Positions 24,401 through 34,700 of a stretch of DNA of 64,000 nt are shown in pieces (within the stretch, counting starts at the first letter, position 1; every line of letters starts with the position of its first letter). The notes beneath the pieces are model-generated. The model saw nothing but the letters and a program-made list of their open reading frames with translations. It was not told where the DNA came from and did no database searches. Source of the stretch: Davidsoniella eucalypti. Its lineage: Eukaryota > Ascomycota > Sordariomycetes > Microascales > Ceratocystidaceae. The stretch spans positions 124,001 to 188,000 of the forward strand of contig RMBW01000007.1 in the NCBI GenBank assembly GCA_004009845.1, written 5' to 3'. The position numbers and the translations under genes are program-made.

Positions 24401-25745
24401 CACCAAGCTCTTGATCGCGAACGGAGCTGATGTCAATCATGAGACTTCTGATAGCTGGACTGCCCTTCAATACTCTTGCCACGAGGGTCACGTTGATGTC
24501 ACCAAGCTCTTGATCGCGAACGGAGCTGATGTCAATCATGAGACTTCTTATGGTCAGACTGCTCTGAGAGCGTCTTGCGAGTGGGGTCACGTTGATGTCA
24601 CCAAGCTCTTGATCGCGAACGGAGCTGATGTCAATTATGAGACTTCTAATGGTTGGACTGCCCTTCTACAATCTTGCCAGGAGGGTCATGTTGATGTCAC
24701 TAAGCTCTTGGTCGAGAACGGAGCTGATGTCAATCATGAGACTTCTGATGGTTGGACTGCCCTTCAATACTCTTGCGAAGAGGGTTACGTTGATGTCACC
24801 AAGCTCTTGATCGCGAACGGAGTTGATGTCAATCATGAGACTTCTTATGGTCAGACTGCTCTGAGAGCGTCTTGCGAGTGGGGTCACGTTGATGTCACCA
24901 AGCTCTTGATCGCGAACGGAGCTGATGTCAATCATGAGACTTCTGATGGTTGGACTGCCCTTCAATACTCTTGCCTGTGGGGTCACGTTGATGTCACCAA
25001 GCTCTTGATCGCGAACGGAGCTGATGTCAATCATGAGACTTCTGATGGTTGGACTCCCCTTCAATACTCTTGCGAAGAGGGTTACGTTGATGTCACCAAG
25101 CTCTTGATCGAGAACGGAGCTGGTGTCAATCATGAGACTTCTGATGGTCGGACTGCCCTTCAATACTCTTGCCAGGGGGGTCATGTTGATGTCACCAAGC
25201 TCTTGATCGCGAACGGAGCTGATGTCAATCATGAGACTTCTGATGGTTGGACTGCCCTTCAATACTCTTGCAAAGAGGGTTACGTTGATGTCACCAAGCT
25301 CTTGATCGAGAACGGAGCTGGTGTCAATCATGAGACTTCTGATGGTCGGACTGCCCTTCAATACTCTTGCCAGGGGGGTCATGTTGATGTCACCAAGCTC
25401 TTGATCGCGAACGGAGCTGATGTCAATCATGAGACTTCTGATGGTTGGACTGCCCTTCAATACTCTTGCGAAGAGGGTCACGTTGACGTCACCAAGCTCT
25501 TGATCGCGAACGGAGCTGATGTCAATCATGAGACTTCTGATGGTTGGACTGCCCTTCAATACTCTTGCGAAGAGGGTCACGTTGATGTCACCAAGCTCTT
25601 GATCGAGAACAGAGCTGGTGTCAATCATGAGACTTCTGATGGTTGGACTCCCCTTCAATACTCTTGCGAAGAGGGTTACGTTGATGTCACCAAGCTCTTG
25701 ATCGCGAACGGAGCTGATGTCAATCATGAGACTTCTAATGGTTGA
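21427..25745 (+). CDS. NLR-like receptor: nucleoside-phosphorylase domain, NACHT NTPase, ankyrin repeats
   Basis: About 1415 residues from exons 21427-22405 and 22477-25745. The intron (GTATGT donor, TCTAAC, AAAAG) keeps frame and joins FDAI to ELGTRITQNS. Residues about 12-310 resemble the PNP_UDP phosphorylase effector domain (YDIGWMCALPLELAAAKLML; LVGIGAGIPS; CVEMEAAGI). Residues about 375-700 form a NACHT/STAND NTPase: Walker A DPGCGKSVLSK with Lys421, Walker B FIVIDALDEC at 522-531, and an LLTSRPYWDI sensor-like segment. A winged-helix-like region follows with LIHRTAKEFLL. Residues 848-1408 are 17 ankyrin repeats of exactly 33 residues; the protein ends seven residues into an 18th. Fungal proteins of this architecture are proposed non-self or incompatibility receptors: the repeats sense, NACHT oligomerises and the N-domain acts. 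The stop (GGT TGA where other units have GGT TGG ACT) suggests a truncated array. Confidence 0.93.
24039..25745 (+). repeat. 17 tandem 99-bp ankyrin-coding units plus a 21-bp partial unit
   Basis: Every unit is exactly 99 bp with no indel. The core GTTGATGTCACCAAGCTCTT recurs with hardly a change, as does AACGGAGCTGATGTCAATCA. Within the 33-residue unit (N1 to V33), residues 1, 5, 9, 11, 14, 15, 18, 20-26, 29 and 33 are invariant or nearly so. Residues 6-8, 12, 13, 16, 17 and 28 vary most. Units 6 and 9 encode identical peptides, units 12 and 14 do too, and 11-12 is nearly repeated by 13-14, showing multi-unit duplication. Confidence 0.92.
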
Positions 25746-27535
25746 TGTATAGATATATAACCGGTTTTCCCGATATGTTGCCTTTTTAAGTTGGTAATTT
25801 CTTTTTGTCTATGTCTAGTTTCACTTCTTGGAAACATTTCAGACTTTTATGTTCATTATTCCCCTCCTATCTTTAAATACCAGTGTTCCCCACACTTAGT
25901 CTAATTCTATCATCAGAGTCACTTCAGAGTTTCAATAAATTCTGTTCTTCTTCACTCCTTGGCAATGCCAAGTTGCAAATGTATTTGTTTTCATGAAAAC
26001 GTTTCCAATAACTTAAATATCCTCGCCTCTCTTTGTGCTTAGGCGACTGTCTCTTATAGAAGCCTTATATTTGTATCTCATCGATATTCTTTCTTGGCTT
26101 CTTTTACGTACTAAAGCTACCCCCTCCTCTCGTTGAGATTTCCATATCACCTTTACTCTCCTAAGTTAAGTATAGATAGCCTGCAATAGGAGCAATATTC
26201 GGGGAATGGTTCTATGAACGCGCGGCCATCAGGGACAACTTCGAGAGAAGGAGACTTGACTTCCTCCTGGCGGGTCAGCCATACCCGGGGGACCAAGGGC
26301 CAGTCAAGGACAGGTACTGGCGGCATTCTCTGGACACGGAGACCCCAAAGACTACCACGAGAGGCTCGATCACAAGAATGCTGCAACAGAAATGCCATAG
26401 GTGCGGCAAGGACAAGGAAAGGATATTTGGACCTGCCGCAAAAGGCCAAAGCCATGGATCAGAGCCTTCACAGAGAACCTACTCAGGACCATGAAAGGCA
26501 GAAGGGCACTTTGGGATTCATCGCTGCCTAGACCTCGCACAACTTTTGTTAAAACCCTTGTTAAACCCCGGTTGATAATGAGTTTAGTCTTTAGTATTGC
26601 CCGTTCTATGCTTAGGGTTTCTATGATAAGTGGATTTTGTAGTTGCCTTTTCGTGCCACCGTAGTGCTTGCCCAATAACATTTTGGACTGTTGTTTGTTG
26701 TCCGATTTTAAATTCCAAGCTCGGGACTTTTTTTTTTCTTTGACCAATAGAACAATGCAAAGATTGAGGAAGAACCGACCGACTTGACAAGATCCATCAA
26801 TAGGCACCAAAGTTCATTAATCTTGTAATCTTTTAGCACTTTATACTTAGTATATTACAACATATATTGACTGTCGGCGACTTTAGCATACGTCATCGAA
26901 AGTGGCTTGTCCTCGCTCTACATACGACTTGGCTGGCTTCATACAGATTTGCCGATACCCGCACTAGGATAACGGACTTCAGTTAATTTCCAAGTTTGCT
27001 TTATCTGACAGGCTGACAAGCTAAACAGGCGTTTTTAAAAAAAAAAAATCATTAATCTTATGGAGTCTAAACTGACTTATTTGTATACAATTGGCACATA
27101 TTAGAGATTTTTCAAGCTGCGGCTATCGAATCCGAGAAAACGAGTGAGCGAGGAGAAACGACAAAAAATAGGCCTGACGTCGATTTTAAAGCAAGACAAT
27201 TACCCCTCCTCTTCTTGGCTGGGCCAGACTAGGCTAGTTATCATCACACCAGTAAGCTACTTATTACAACCATTAGTACAACTATTGGTACAACTGCAGT
27301 TGATTAAGTAGCGCCTCGATCAACATTTAGCACAGAGCTACAAACCCCAAAGATTTGCCATTTACAGGCCATACCCGGTTTCTTTTTGCCGTTATTCGAA
27401 TTTTCGCCTACCGAGTTTCATTCAATTCATCGTGTCCTCCAGAACCGGAAAAAAACACAATAGTACCGCAGGCGGCTTCACTCGTGATATCAATCGCCTT
27501 CTTCTTGTCGCCGTTGCTATAACACTCCTAGCAAA
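25746..27535. other. intergenic with one GC-richer coding-like fragment
   Basis: 1.8 kb between the NLR stop and the arrestin-like start. Mostly AT-rich, apart from the block at about 26180-26550 listed separately. A T9 run lies near 26730 and an A9 run near 27040. The 150 bp before 27536 look like an ordinary fungal 5' leader. Confidence 0.5.
26180..26494 (+). pseudogene. possible degenerate coding fragment with a CxxC motif, not recognised
   Basis: An open frame of about 104 codons starts directly after an in-frame TAG and has no ATG in its first half. Its composition is protein-like: NFERRRLDFLLAGQPYPG, DRYWRHSLDTETPK, then QKCHRCGKDKERIFGP, which could be half of a zinc knuckle. Local GC is clearly above the flanks. 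It ends at TGA, and the frame remains partly readable beyond. I do not recognise the family. It may be the 3' remnant of a mobile element or of a lost gene. The overlapping open frames on both strands are probably shadows of it. Confidence 0.3.
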
Positions 27536-29251
27536 ATGTCGGTCCGTATAGTTCTCGACAACCCGCCCGAGTTCTATACTAATCTCGACACCATTACGGG
27601 CCGTATTTTGTTGGTTCTCAGCCGCTCAGAATACGTCGGCGCTATTATTGTCAAGCTAGAGGGCGAGTCTAGCACAGCAATTGGCCCGCAACACCACGAA
27701 CATTTCACCTATAATGGCGAGCAGCGCCGTCTGCCTCCGGGAAGCCTGCCAACGGAAACGCACAAAGTGCTGTACAAGGTTCAACAGGCCTTTCCATCCG
27801 AGGAACAATCTACCGACGCCCCAGTCGGCCCTGTGATGTTGAATCCCGGCCGCCACGAATTCCCGTTCCAGTTCCGCCTGCCATTCAACAATGCGTGTGG
27901 TGACTCGGCAGCTATGGCATCGCTTGGTGGCCTGGTGGGCGTGGGAGGATTTGGATCGGGCCTTCGTGTAATGGACGGCAGCAAGCAATTGTTTCTCAAG
28001 CATGTATTGAAAACGCTGCCGCCGTCTTTGACTGGCTTTCCCGGCACTGCTGAAGTGCGGTACTATGCCAAGGTGACCGTCCAACGGCCTGGCTTGCTCA
28101 AAGAGAACTGGCGCTCGCACATTGGATTTCGCTTCATGCCCATCGAGGAGCCGCGACAACCACCGTCAACGTCTCTAGCATTTGCACGCCGTCCGTTTGT
28201 GTTTCCACAGCGTTCAAACAACGTATTTGAAGCCAACGACAAGAAGTCAAAGAAGAGCAAGAAGCAGAAGCAGCAAGAGCAGCCAGGCTCCCCAGAACTT
28301 GATGCTGCCGCTCCGCTCCCGCCCACTATCGAGGTGTCAGCCTTGATACCGCACCCGCCGATTTTGACATGCAACAAGCCAGTGCCACTGCGAGTAGTGG
28401 CCACAAAGAAGATGCCGTCGTCAGAACCAGTCTACCTGGTAGCATTTGAGATGGTCCTGATCGGACTAACACACGTGCGATGCCACGAAGCCAATGTCAC
28501 AGAGTCGAACCGATGGATCGTATGTTCGGCCGTTGGCTTATCATTGCCACTCATTGTCGACCCAGATTCTGAGGTTGGCACCGAAGTGACCATACCCGAT
28601 GATCTCTGGAAGACCGTCACATTGCCAAATACTGTGCATCCCTCGTTCAACACCTGTAACCTAGGACGCTCATATGAGCTTGAAGTCCGAATTGGCTTGA
28701 GTCGCGACAGGCCAACACCTGCTGGCATGTCAGGATCGGCCCCAAGTAGCGGCTCGTTTTCGAACATATTCAAGACTCCAGCCAAAGAGACTACTGATAT
28801 CAGAGTCCCTGCCGACGCAATCATCCTACCCCTACGGTTCAACGACGTCCAAGTGTATTCGGGAATTGCTCCGCCAGCGCAGCTTCTTAATGAGATCCAC
28901 CGCAGACAGAGCCAACGGCCACCACAAAGACCTGCAGAGCTTTCGGCGTCTGCACCCACCTCACCCATAGGCAGCACCGGCCGTAGGGCTAGCAGCACCT
29001 CGACAGCCCCTGTATCACGGCCTCCTCTTCCACCACGTAGACCAAATGCGCATAGCGAACCACCAGCATACGATCCTTTATATCCTCCCCAACAAGGAAC
29101 GCCAGCAGCTGCAGGGTTTGAAGAAGCACCGCCCAGCTATGAAGAAGCTTTGGCGGATGCAGTTGCAGGTCCATTTGAAGATGCAGAGGAACGGCCAGCG
29201 TATAGTGGAACGTCGGACGTCAATGCTCCTAGCCAGGTGGGACACCAGTAA
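27536..29251 (+). CDS. arrestin-related trafficking adaptor (ART-like) with PPxY motifs
   Basis: Single-exon, 571 residues. The N-terminal arrestin fold begins SVRIVLDNPPEFYTNLDTIT and continues through GRILLVLSRSEYVGAIIVKL and NPGRHEFPFQFRLPF. The C-terminal arrestin half (about residues 265-440) holds IEVSALIPHPPILTCNKPVPL and WKTVTLPNTVHPSFNTCNL. A Lys-rich linker (KKSKKSKKQKQQEQ) lies between the two halves. The Pro-rich tail has PPAY at 509-512 and PPSY at 532-535, the form bound by WW domains of Rsp5/Nedd4 ubiquitin ligases. ART proteins guide these ligases to plasma-membrane transporters and so trigger endocytosis. The gene is convergent with an MFS sugar-type transporter 321 bp away, a suggestive but unproven substrate. 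The ATG sits in CAAAATGTC, a good fungal context. Confidence 0.87.
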   Translation: MSVRIVLDNPPEFYTNLDTITGRILLVLSRSEYVGAIIVKLEGESSTAIGPQHHEHFTYNGEQRRLPPGSLPTETHKVLYKVQQAFPSEEQSTDAPVGPVMLNPGRHEFPFQFRLPFNNACGDSAAMASLGGLVGVGGFGSGLRVMDGSKQLFLKHVLKTLPPSLTGFPGTAEVRYYAKVTVQRPGLLKENWRSHIGFRFMPIEEPRQPPSTSLAFARRPFVFPQRSNNVFEANDKKSKKSKKQKQQEQPGSPELDAAAPLPPTIEVSALIPHPPILTCNKPVPLRVVATKKMPSSEPVYLVAFEMVLIGLTHVRCHEANVTESNRWIVCSAVGLSLPLIVDPDSEVGTEVTIPDDLWKTVTLPNTVHPSFNTCNLGRSYELEVRIGLSRDRPTPAGMSGSAPSSGSFSNIFKTPAKETTDIRVPADAIILPLRFNDVQVYSGIAPPAQLLNEIHRRQSQRPPQRPAELSASAPTSPIGSTGRRASSTSTAPVSRPPLPPRRPNAHSEPPAYDPLYPPQQGTPAAAGFEEAPPSYEEALADAVAGPFEDAEERPAYSGTSDVNAPSQVGHQ

Positions 29252-29572
29252 TGGGCAACTATTACACGATTTTTTGAGCCTGGTGTTCAAGGAAGGGGCT
29301 TAGAGCAATCGGTGACGCTGTTTGCATACTTTTCATTTCTTATATATCCACTACTATTATCTTGGGACTATCACGCAAGTTTATTTTCTGGGGAACTAGT
29401 GTTTGTACAAGCATCAATTCATATATCATTATAACTAGAAGCACATCGTGCCCCGTCCTACTACATACCATGTGACGGTGATCAAACTATCAAGTAAAGT
29501 TCCTAAGATATGGCCTTGGCGATCAAGCCACAAATACAACAACTATAGGGCCACCACAGGTTATAACTAGCC
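29252..29572. other. convergent 3' intergenic
   Basis: 321 bp between the stops of the arrestin-like and MFS genes. AT-rich, presumably both 3' UTRs. Nothing else seen. Confidence 0.5.
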
Positions 29573-31757
29573 TTAAACGGTGTTTTTCGCGGCAGTGTAC
29601 TCAACCTCGTGTACACTAGGGCCCTTCTTCTCGTTCTCCTGCTCTTCAATAGCCTCAAGGGCAGCCTGGCGACCAAAGCGGCCGACTCTGTACCAAGGCA
29701 GCTGGAAGACAGCCTCGACGCTCTCCAGTGGAAGACCAGCCAGCTCAGGAATGAAAGCCCACACCCACACCAAGCCGACAGCGGTGACAGCGGTGAAGAA
29801 GAACATAGTACCGTACTCGGTCATCTTCTCAAACATGGTCGGCACAGCCTTGGAGTTGGCGTACTGGTTAGCAAAGTGGAAGGCCATGGCAACACTTCCT
29901 CCAAGGGCACGCAGGCGCAGCGGGTAGATCTCGGAATTGATGAGATACTGGATACTGTTCCAGCCCAAGGCCCAACCAAAGCCGCTGATGTAGATCATGA
30001 CGATGGCGCCAACAGCCGCGCGCTTCTGTGACTTGCTCTGTGGCGCATCTTCAACAGCAGCATCTTGGTCGATAACGAGGAACAGGGCCATGTACATCAT
30101 AGAAAAGAACTGTAGCCAAATACCAGTCATGAGGGAGCGCCGACGGCCGAAGAAATCGATCAGGAAGAAAGCACAAAGCATGGCACTGACGAACTTGACG
30201 ACACCGAAGATGGCCGTGGCAAACAGCTTCTCGTTGCTTCCCGTCACGCCCATCATAGCAAAGTACTCGGGGGCATAGATAGTGATGCTGTTGGCACCAC
30301 TCCACTGGCCGAGGAACTGAGTCATGATGCTAAGCATGAGGCGGTAGCGGTTGCCGGGGCTCGTCACCATCTCGCGAAGCAGAGTCAGGAGGTTGCCGCC
30401 AGCGCGAGCCTCGACCTCCTCGTTGACGCTGAGCATGATCTCGGACATCTCAGACTCGATCTCGGCCGAATCATACGGCCGGTTGCGCAGCGCTGATAGG
30501 CTGTGGCGGGCTTCGGAGACACGGTTACGCTTCACGAGCCAGCGGGGAGATTCTACGGAAAAGAAGGAGCCGATCATGATGAGACAAGCGCACATGATGT
30601 GCATGCTGTTAGGAACAACCCACTGTCTAGTAGAAGAATCGGAAATGTGCAGAGAGCAACCCCACGACGCAAAGTAACCACTAGAGGGAATAGGTTAGTA
30701 AATGAAGCCATGGAGGGAAGTTTTACGGATCCCGATTCTACTTACAGCATGATGCCTAGATACACAAAGCCACTGAAGATGGTCACGCAGAGACCGCGGA
30801 TACCCTTAGGCGCCGCCTCGGCCAGATAAGTCGGGGCGACGACAGTGGTCTGGCCAACGCCAATGCCAGCAATGAATCTGCCAGCATAGACCATTCCCAT
30901 GCTACCTGTCTTGCCTGCAGCCAGGTAGATAGAGATGCCGGCGATCCAGATAACGCAAAGCTGGCGCGTCGCCCACAGACGACCCAGCTTATCAGTCATG
31001 TAAAAGGCGACTATAGAGCCCAGGATAGAGCCTAGCTGGAGCATAGACTTGATGTTGGAAATGCGGTCGGTCTTGGCCGACTCTGATAACGTCGAGTTAT
31101 CGCCTAAGTTGAACTGGTTTTCAAACGAAGGTAGGGAAGTTGTTGTGCCGATCAGGCCCTCGTCAAGACCGCGGGACGAGCCCATCAGACCGAAACTAGA
31201 AGAGTGTTAGTCAATCATTACATATAGAGTAGTACGATAACTTTAAATGCAATAATAATGTCTGATATATCATAGAATGACGACAAGCGGAATAATGTTT
31301 TCTAGTGTATCTAAAATCGTCACTAGGGTATGGATACAAGGGTTAAGTGACGACAGTAGTGAGCTTGGAGAAATCAGAAATCAGCCCTTCTTTTCTCGCT
31401 TACTTCTTGCCGAGGTTTAACACCAAAAAAAAAAGCCAAGAAGCTAGCAAGTTTGCCAAGGAACCATTTCTTCTAGGCCAGAAAGAAAAAAGAAAACAGG
31501 GAAAGAGACAATGAAGTAGAAAACGCCAAGCTCAAGATCTCTTGATCAATTTCTTGGCTTTCTAGATAGATGCCTTGCGCACAATAGAAAGCCAAGAAGT
31601 GTCAAAAATGCTTGGTTCTGCAGGCGCAACAAGCGCGATATGAAAGAGGGAACAACAACATGAAAGTGAGAAAGACTTACATAAGAAGCGCATAGCCAAG
31701 ATTCCAGTTGAAGCACTCCTTCAACACCTGAAGCTGCTGAAACTTTCCACCCACCAT
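29573..31757 (-). CDS. MFS sugar-transporter family permease
   Basis: About 544 residues in three exons: 31757-31681, 31195-30746 and 30680-29573. Donors are GTAAGT for both introns, and the acceptors TTCTAG and CTCTAG follow CTAAC. Splicing gives ALLIFGLMGSSRGLDEG and FVYLGIMLGYFASWGCSL. Family signatures: DKLGR between helices 2 and 3, GRFIAGIGVGQTTVVAPTYL, SVESPRWLVKRNR, GRRRS between helices 8 and 9, and PLRLRALGGS. About 12 membrane spans are expected. This branch of the Sugar_tr family moves hexoses, quinate or related polyols; I cannot tell which. The loop after helix 6 is the usual cytosolic one. The first intron is unusually long (485 nt) and contains a perfect 13-bp inverted repeat. 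The C-terminus is short and polar and ends AAKNTV. Confidence 0.9.
31551..31598. repeat. 13-bp perfect inverted repeat inside intron 1 of the MFS gene
   Basis: TTCTTGGCTTTCT at 31551-31563 pairs with AGAAAGCCAAGAA at 31586-31598 around a 22-nt loop. The same GCCAAGAAG word recurs elsewhere in the intron. It could form a hairpin in the pre-mRNA. Confidence 0.6.
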
Positions 31758-34700
31758 TATGTTGATATAAATGGTATCCTCTTGTTGAATGGAGTAGATG
31801 TTAGACGACGGGGTCCAAGATAGGAGGACGTAGAAGGTAGCAGGGCTAAACAGGAAAACTTATGTATAAAGAGGAAAGAAGGCAAAGGAAAAGTAGAATT
31901 AAGAGACAGAAACGGCGGGAACACGACATGATTTTATACTTGAGAGACTGGAGTGGACTGAGGGACAAATTGAGACCTTCAGGGCTCTGCGGTAGTATAT
32001 AATCCACGTTAGGACTGGGACCTCACCAGAGCTAACTACTAGATCAGTTTAGGTTGTCGACATACGTCACAAAAGCGCATTGTGTGTCGGTTAACTCATG
32101 CTATTGGAATCTCTAGAGGAGCCGATAGAGGGTAGGAAGCCTGCGCTCCTATGCTTGTTTATAGGACAAGAGATTAGTAGAGTGACCATAGACTAAGGGA
32201 TTGGAGTGTTTGTCTGCCGCCCTTCTGAGGACAAGTACGACCTAGCAAAAGACTGTATCCGACCAGGTACCTTACCATACGGGATCGGTCTTATCATTCC
32301 CCCGCGAGATTTCGTGAGATGCTTCAAAATTTCCATTCTTCTGTAACTATGACTTGTCTGATTATGTGTACACGATATACATATTCGAGTGGAAAGATAG
32401 GTAGAGACGTGGTATATCACGAATGTTGATATGAAGAGGGCCGAACCGGAGTGTGAAATGGTGTTATTGTGTGCTGATTCTATAAACACAGAAACCATGC
32501 AAATCCGTTAACGGTTGTTTGAGTCACTGTGTGGCCAACATGAACAGCTAATAATGTTTAAGCAGAAGACATAATATTATTGTATAGAAAGAACTTGACA
32601 ATCTTGACTGCGATTAGGGAAATTAGCGGCTACGTTTTACAATGAAAGCAATTGTAATGAAGATTAGCTATAGGCTACGTCGAAAAGGTAGATCAATATG
32701 AAGCCGATGATGGCTGATTTCTCTAGCGGCTCAACGAGAATAAAAGTGAAATAGACATTAGAAATCGAAGTGAGAAAACTGCGTCTTAGGCGACTCACCC
32801 TATCGATTTTGACATCCGGTTTCTCGCTCCGCCGTTTTCTCGCCCGTAGGAAGATCCCCCTCCAAAAAAAATTGAGAAAAAAAAAACCTCAATATGACAT
32901 AATATGTAAAGAAAAAAAGAAAAAAAAAAAAGAGGTTGAATCGATAGAGCAAGCAATGCAATCCATGTTTGAAGAAGTTGGGGTAAATTCAGTGGTAGTC
33001 TTCTCATGTAAAAAGAAGGAATGGACAACAACATTACTATGGAATTAAGTATATCCGGATACAGGCCAAAAAAAACAGCCAGGTCATACACGATAAAACG
33101 AAGCGATGCTTAGCTCCAGCAAACTTTACCGTATTATTTTCTCTTATTTGTCTCATATCTCCGTACAGTGTAAGACTTGGTCGATGTCTTGCGTATAGAG
33201 AGATAGATGCTTTCCTCATTAATTTCTACTCATATAGTACAAAGTGCCGTGTTGGCCCCGGCTTGCACATAAAAAGCTTAACATCTGTTTTTTTGTCTAG
33301 TTCATGTCTATCACAGGTATAATCAATATGACATAACTGCTTCTAAGACTGTAGATCAGATGACAATGTCAGGTTCGCACCTCAAGAGTTGCTTGGTTAT
33401 GCCAAGAAATTCTAACCCCATGCTGTGCTAATACTGCGAATGCTCCTTCCTAGCCGCTTAGGGCAATAACGGACTCGAGACTCGAGACCGACACTCGATA
33501 TCAAAAAAAGAAGGATCGGCTCGCTAGGATGAAGTCGTGGCTAGCGATAGTGGAGCTTCCATGGATTCGAAGGAAATAGTGCGATTTTTGCTATTATGCT
33601 GTGTTCCTATTTGCGGGGGAACGAGAGGCCAAGTACGAATCAGATTATTCTAAAAGCGCGGCTACAATTGCGAGAGTTTCTAGTTGCTAGTGCCTTCTTT
33701 TTTGCAAGACTAAGGTGCACCAAGGGGCCTAGTGGCCTTGAGCGAACTAAGGATGGAATTCAACCTTCTAATAGGCTCGCGATGATCTTGCGTATCGTGG
33801 GGCAGATATCATTTGTGTCGTTCTGCATGTCCACCCAAGTGCGATATCAGCTGTAGTATGCAGTATGACCTGCATACAAACTATTTGTCCCTTTGATCCG
33901 AGGCGTATCTTATCTGGCTGACTGAATCAAGCGAAAAATGCAGATCTAGAATAGAGGTCAAGAATCTTCGCTAATAGCTACGATATGAATGTCTTGCCGC
34001 CTTGAGCTAGCCAGCAAAGTGATACTACTACCACCCTTCAGATGAATAAACTGGAAGTTTTGCTTCAGTTCATACGCTTCTTATCAGAGGACTGTTTCAT
34101 TGCCAACAATAGAATATGAGAGCGACCCATCATGCATTTAAAGGGCCGCATATAGAGCCCTGTGACCCGACGTAGTTTTTTCTTTACTTTCCTTACTTCG
34201 GCTATTTTTTCTTATAGATGCTACGTGTATATATACCGTAACATTACTTTGGCCTATGTCTTATGCAACCGATCTTCGTCCCCAACAACTTGGTAGCTAA
34301 TGAGAAAGACCAGCTTCAGAGAGTTTGCCAAGACACTACCAAAACCATGTCAAAGAAGCGTGCTCCCCCGCATTATATGGTCTTGGCAATACCAAAGCCA
34401 ACGTTGATCGTAACATTTATTTCGTTCGTTAGACAGAGTCTTGGCAGTTACGTTGTTTTTTAAGGCTTTTGTTCTATGGACTATAGGATGGGTGATGATA
34501 TGGAAACAAACATATCAACTACTACTACAGATTTCCTCTCCAGTCAAAGTGACGGTGTATCTGGTTCCGATTGACGGATTCGGATTCTGGCCAATATCTG
34601 AAATTATTAGTGGATTAGTGTTACTGTCCCGTACCTCCTTTGCCGACAAGTTCATGATCTGGTGCCGACGTTGTGTCAGTCTCCCAAAGACAGCTCTTAT

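Noticed and set aside
24039..25721. Regular tandem array considered as CRISPR or satellite
   Set aside because: Repeats are contiguous without spacers and code for ankyrin in frame with the NACHT gene.
24666..25727. 353-codon open frame on the minus strand through the ankyrin array
   Set aside because: It exists only because each 99-bp unit is free of stops in that frame. It repeats the array antisense and has no start context or independent domain.
32770..33048. 92-codon frame rich in Lys
   Set aside because: It is produced by A-runs and has no conserved feature.
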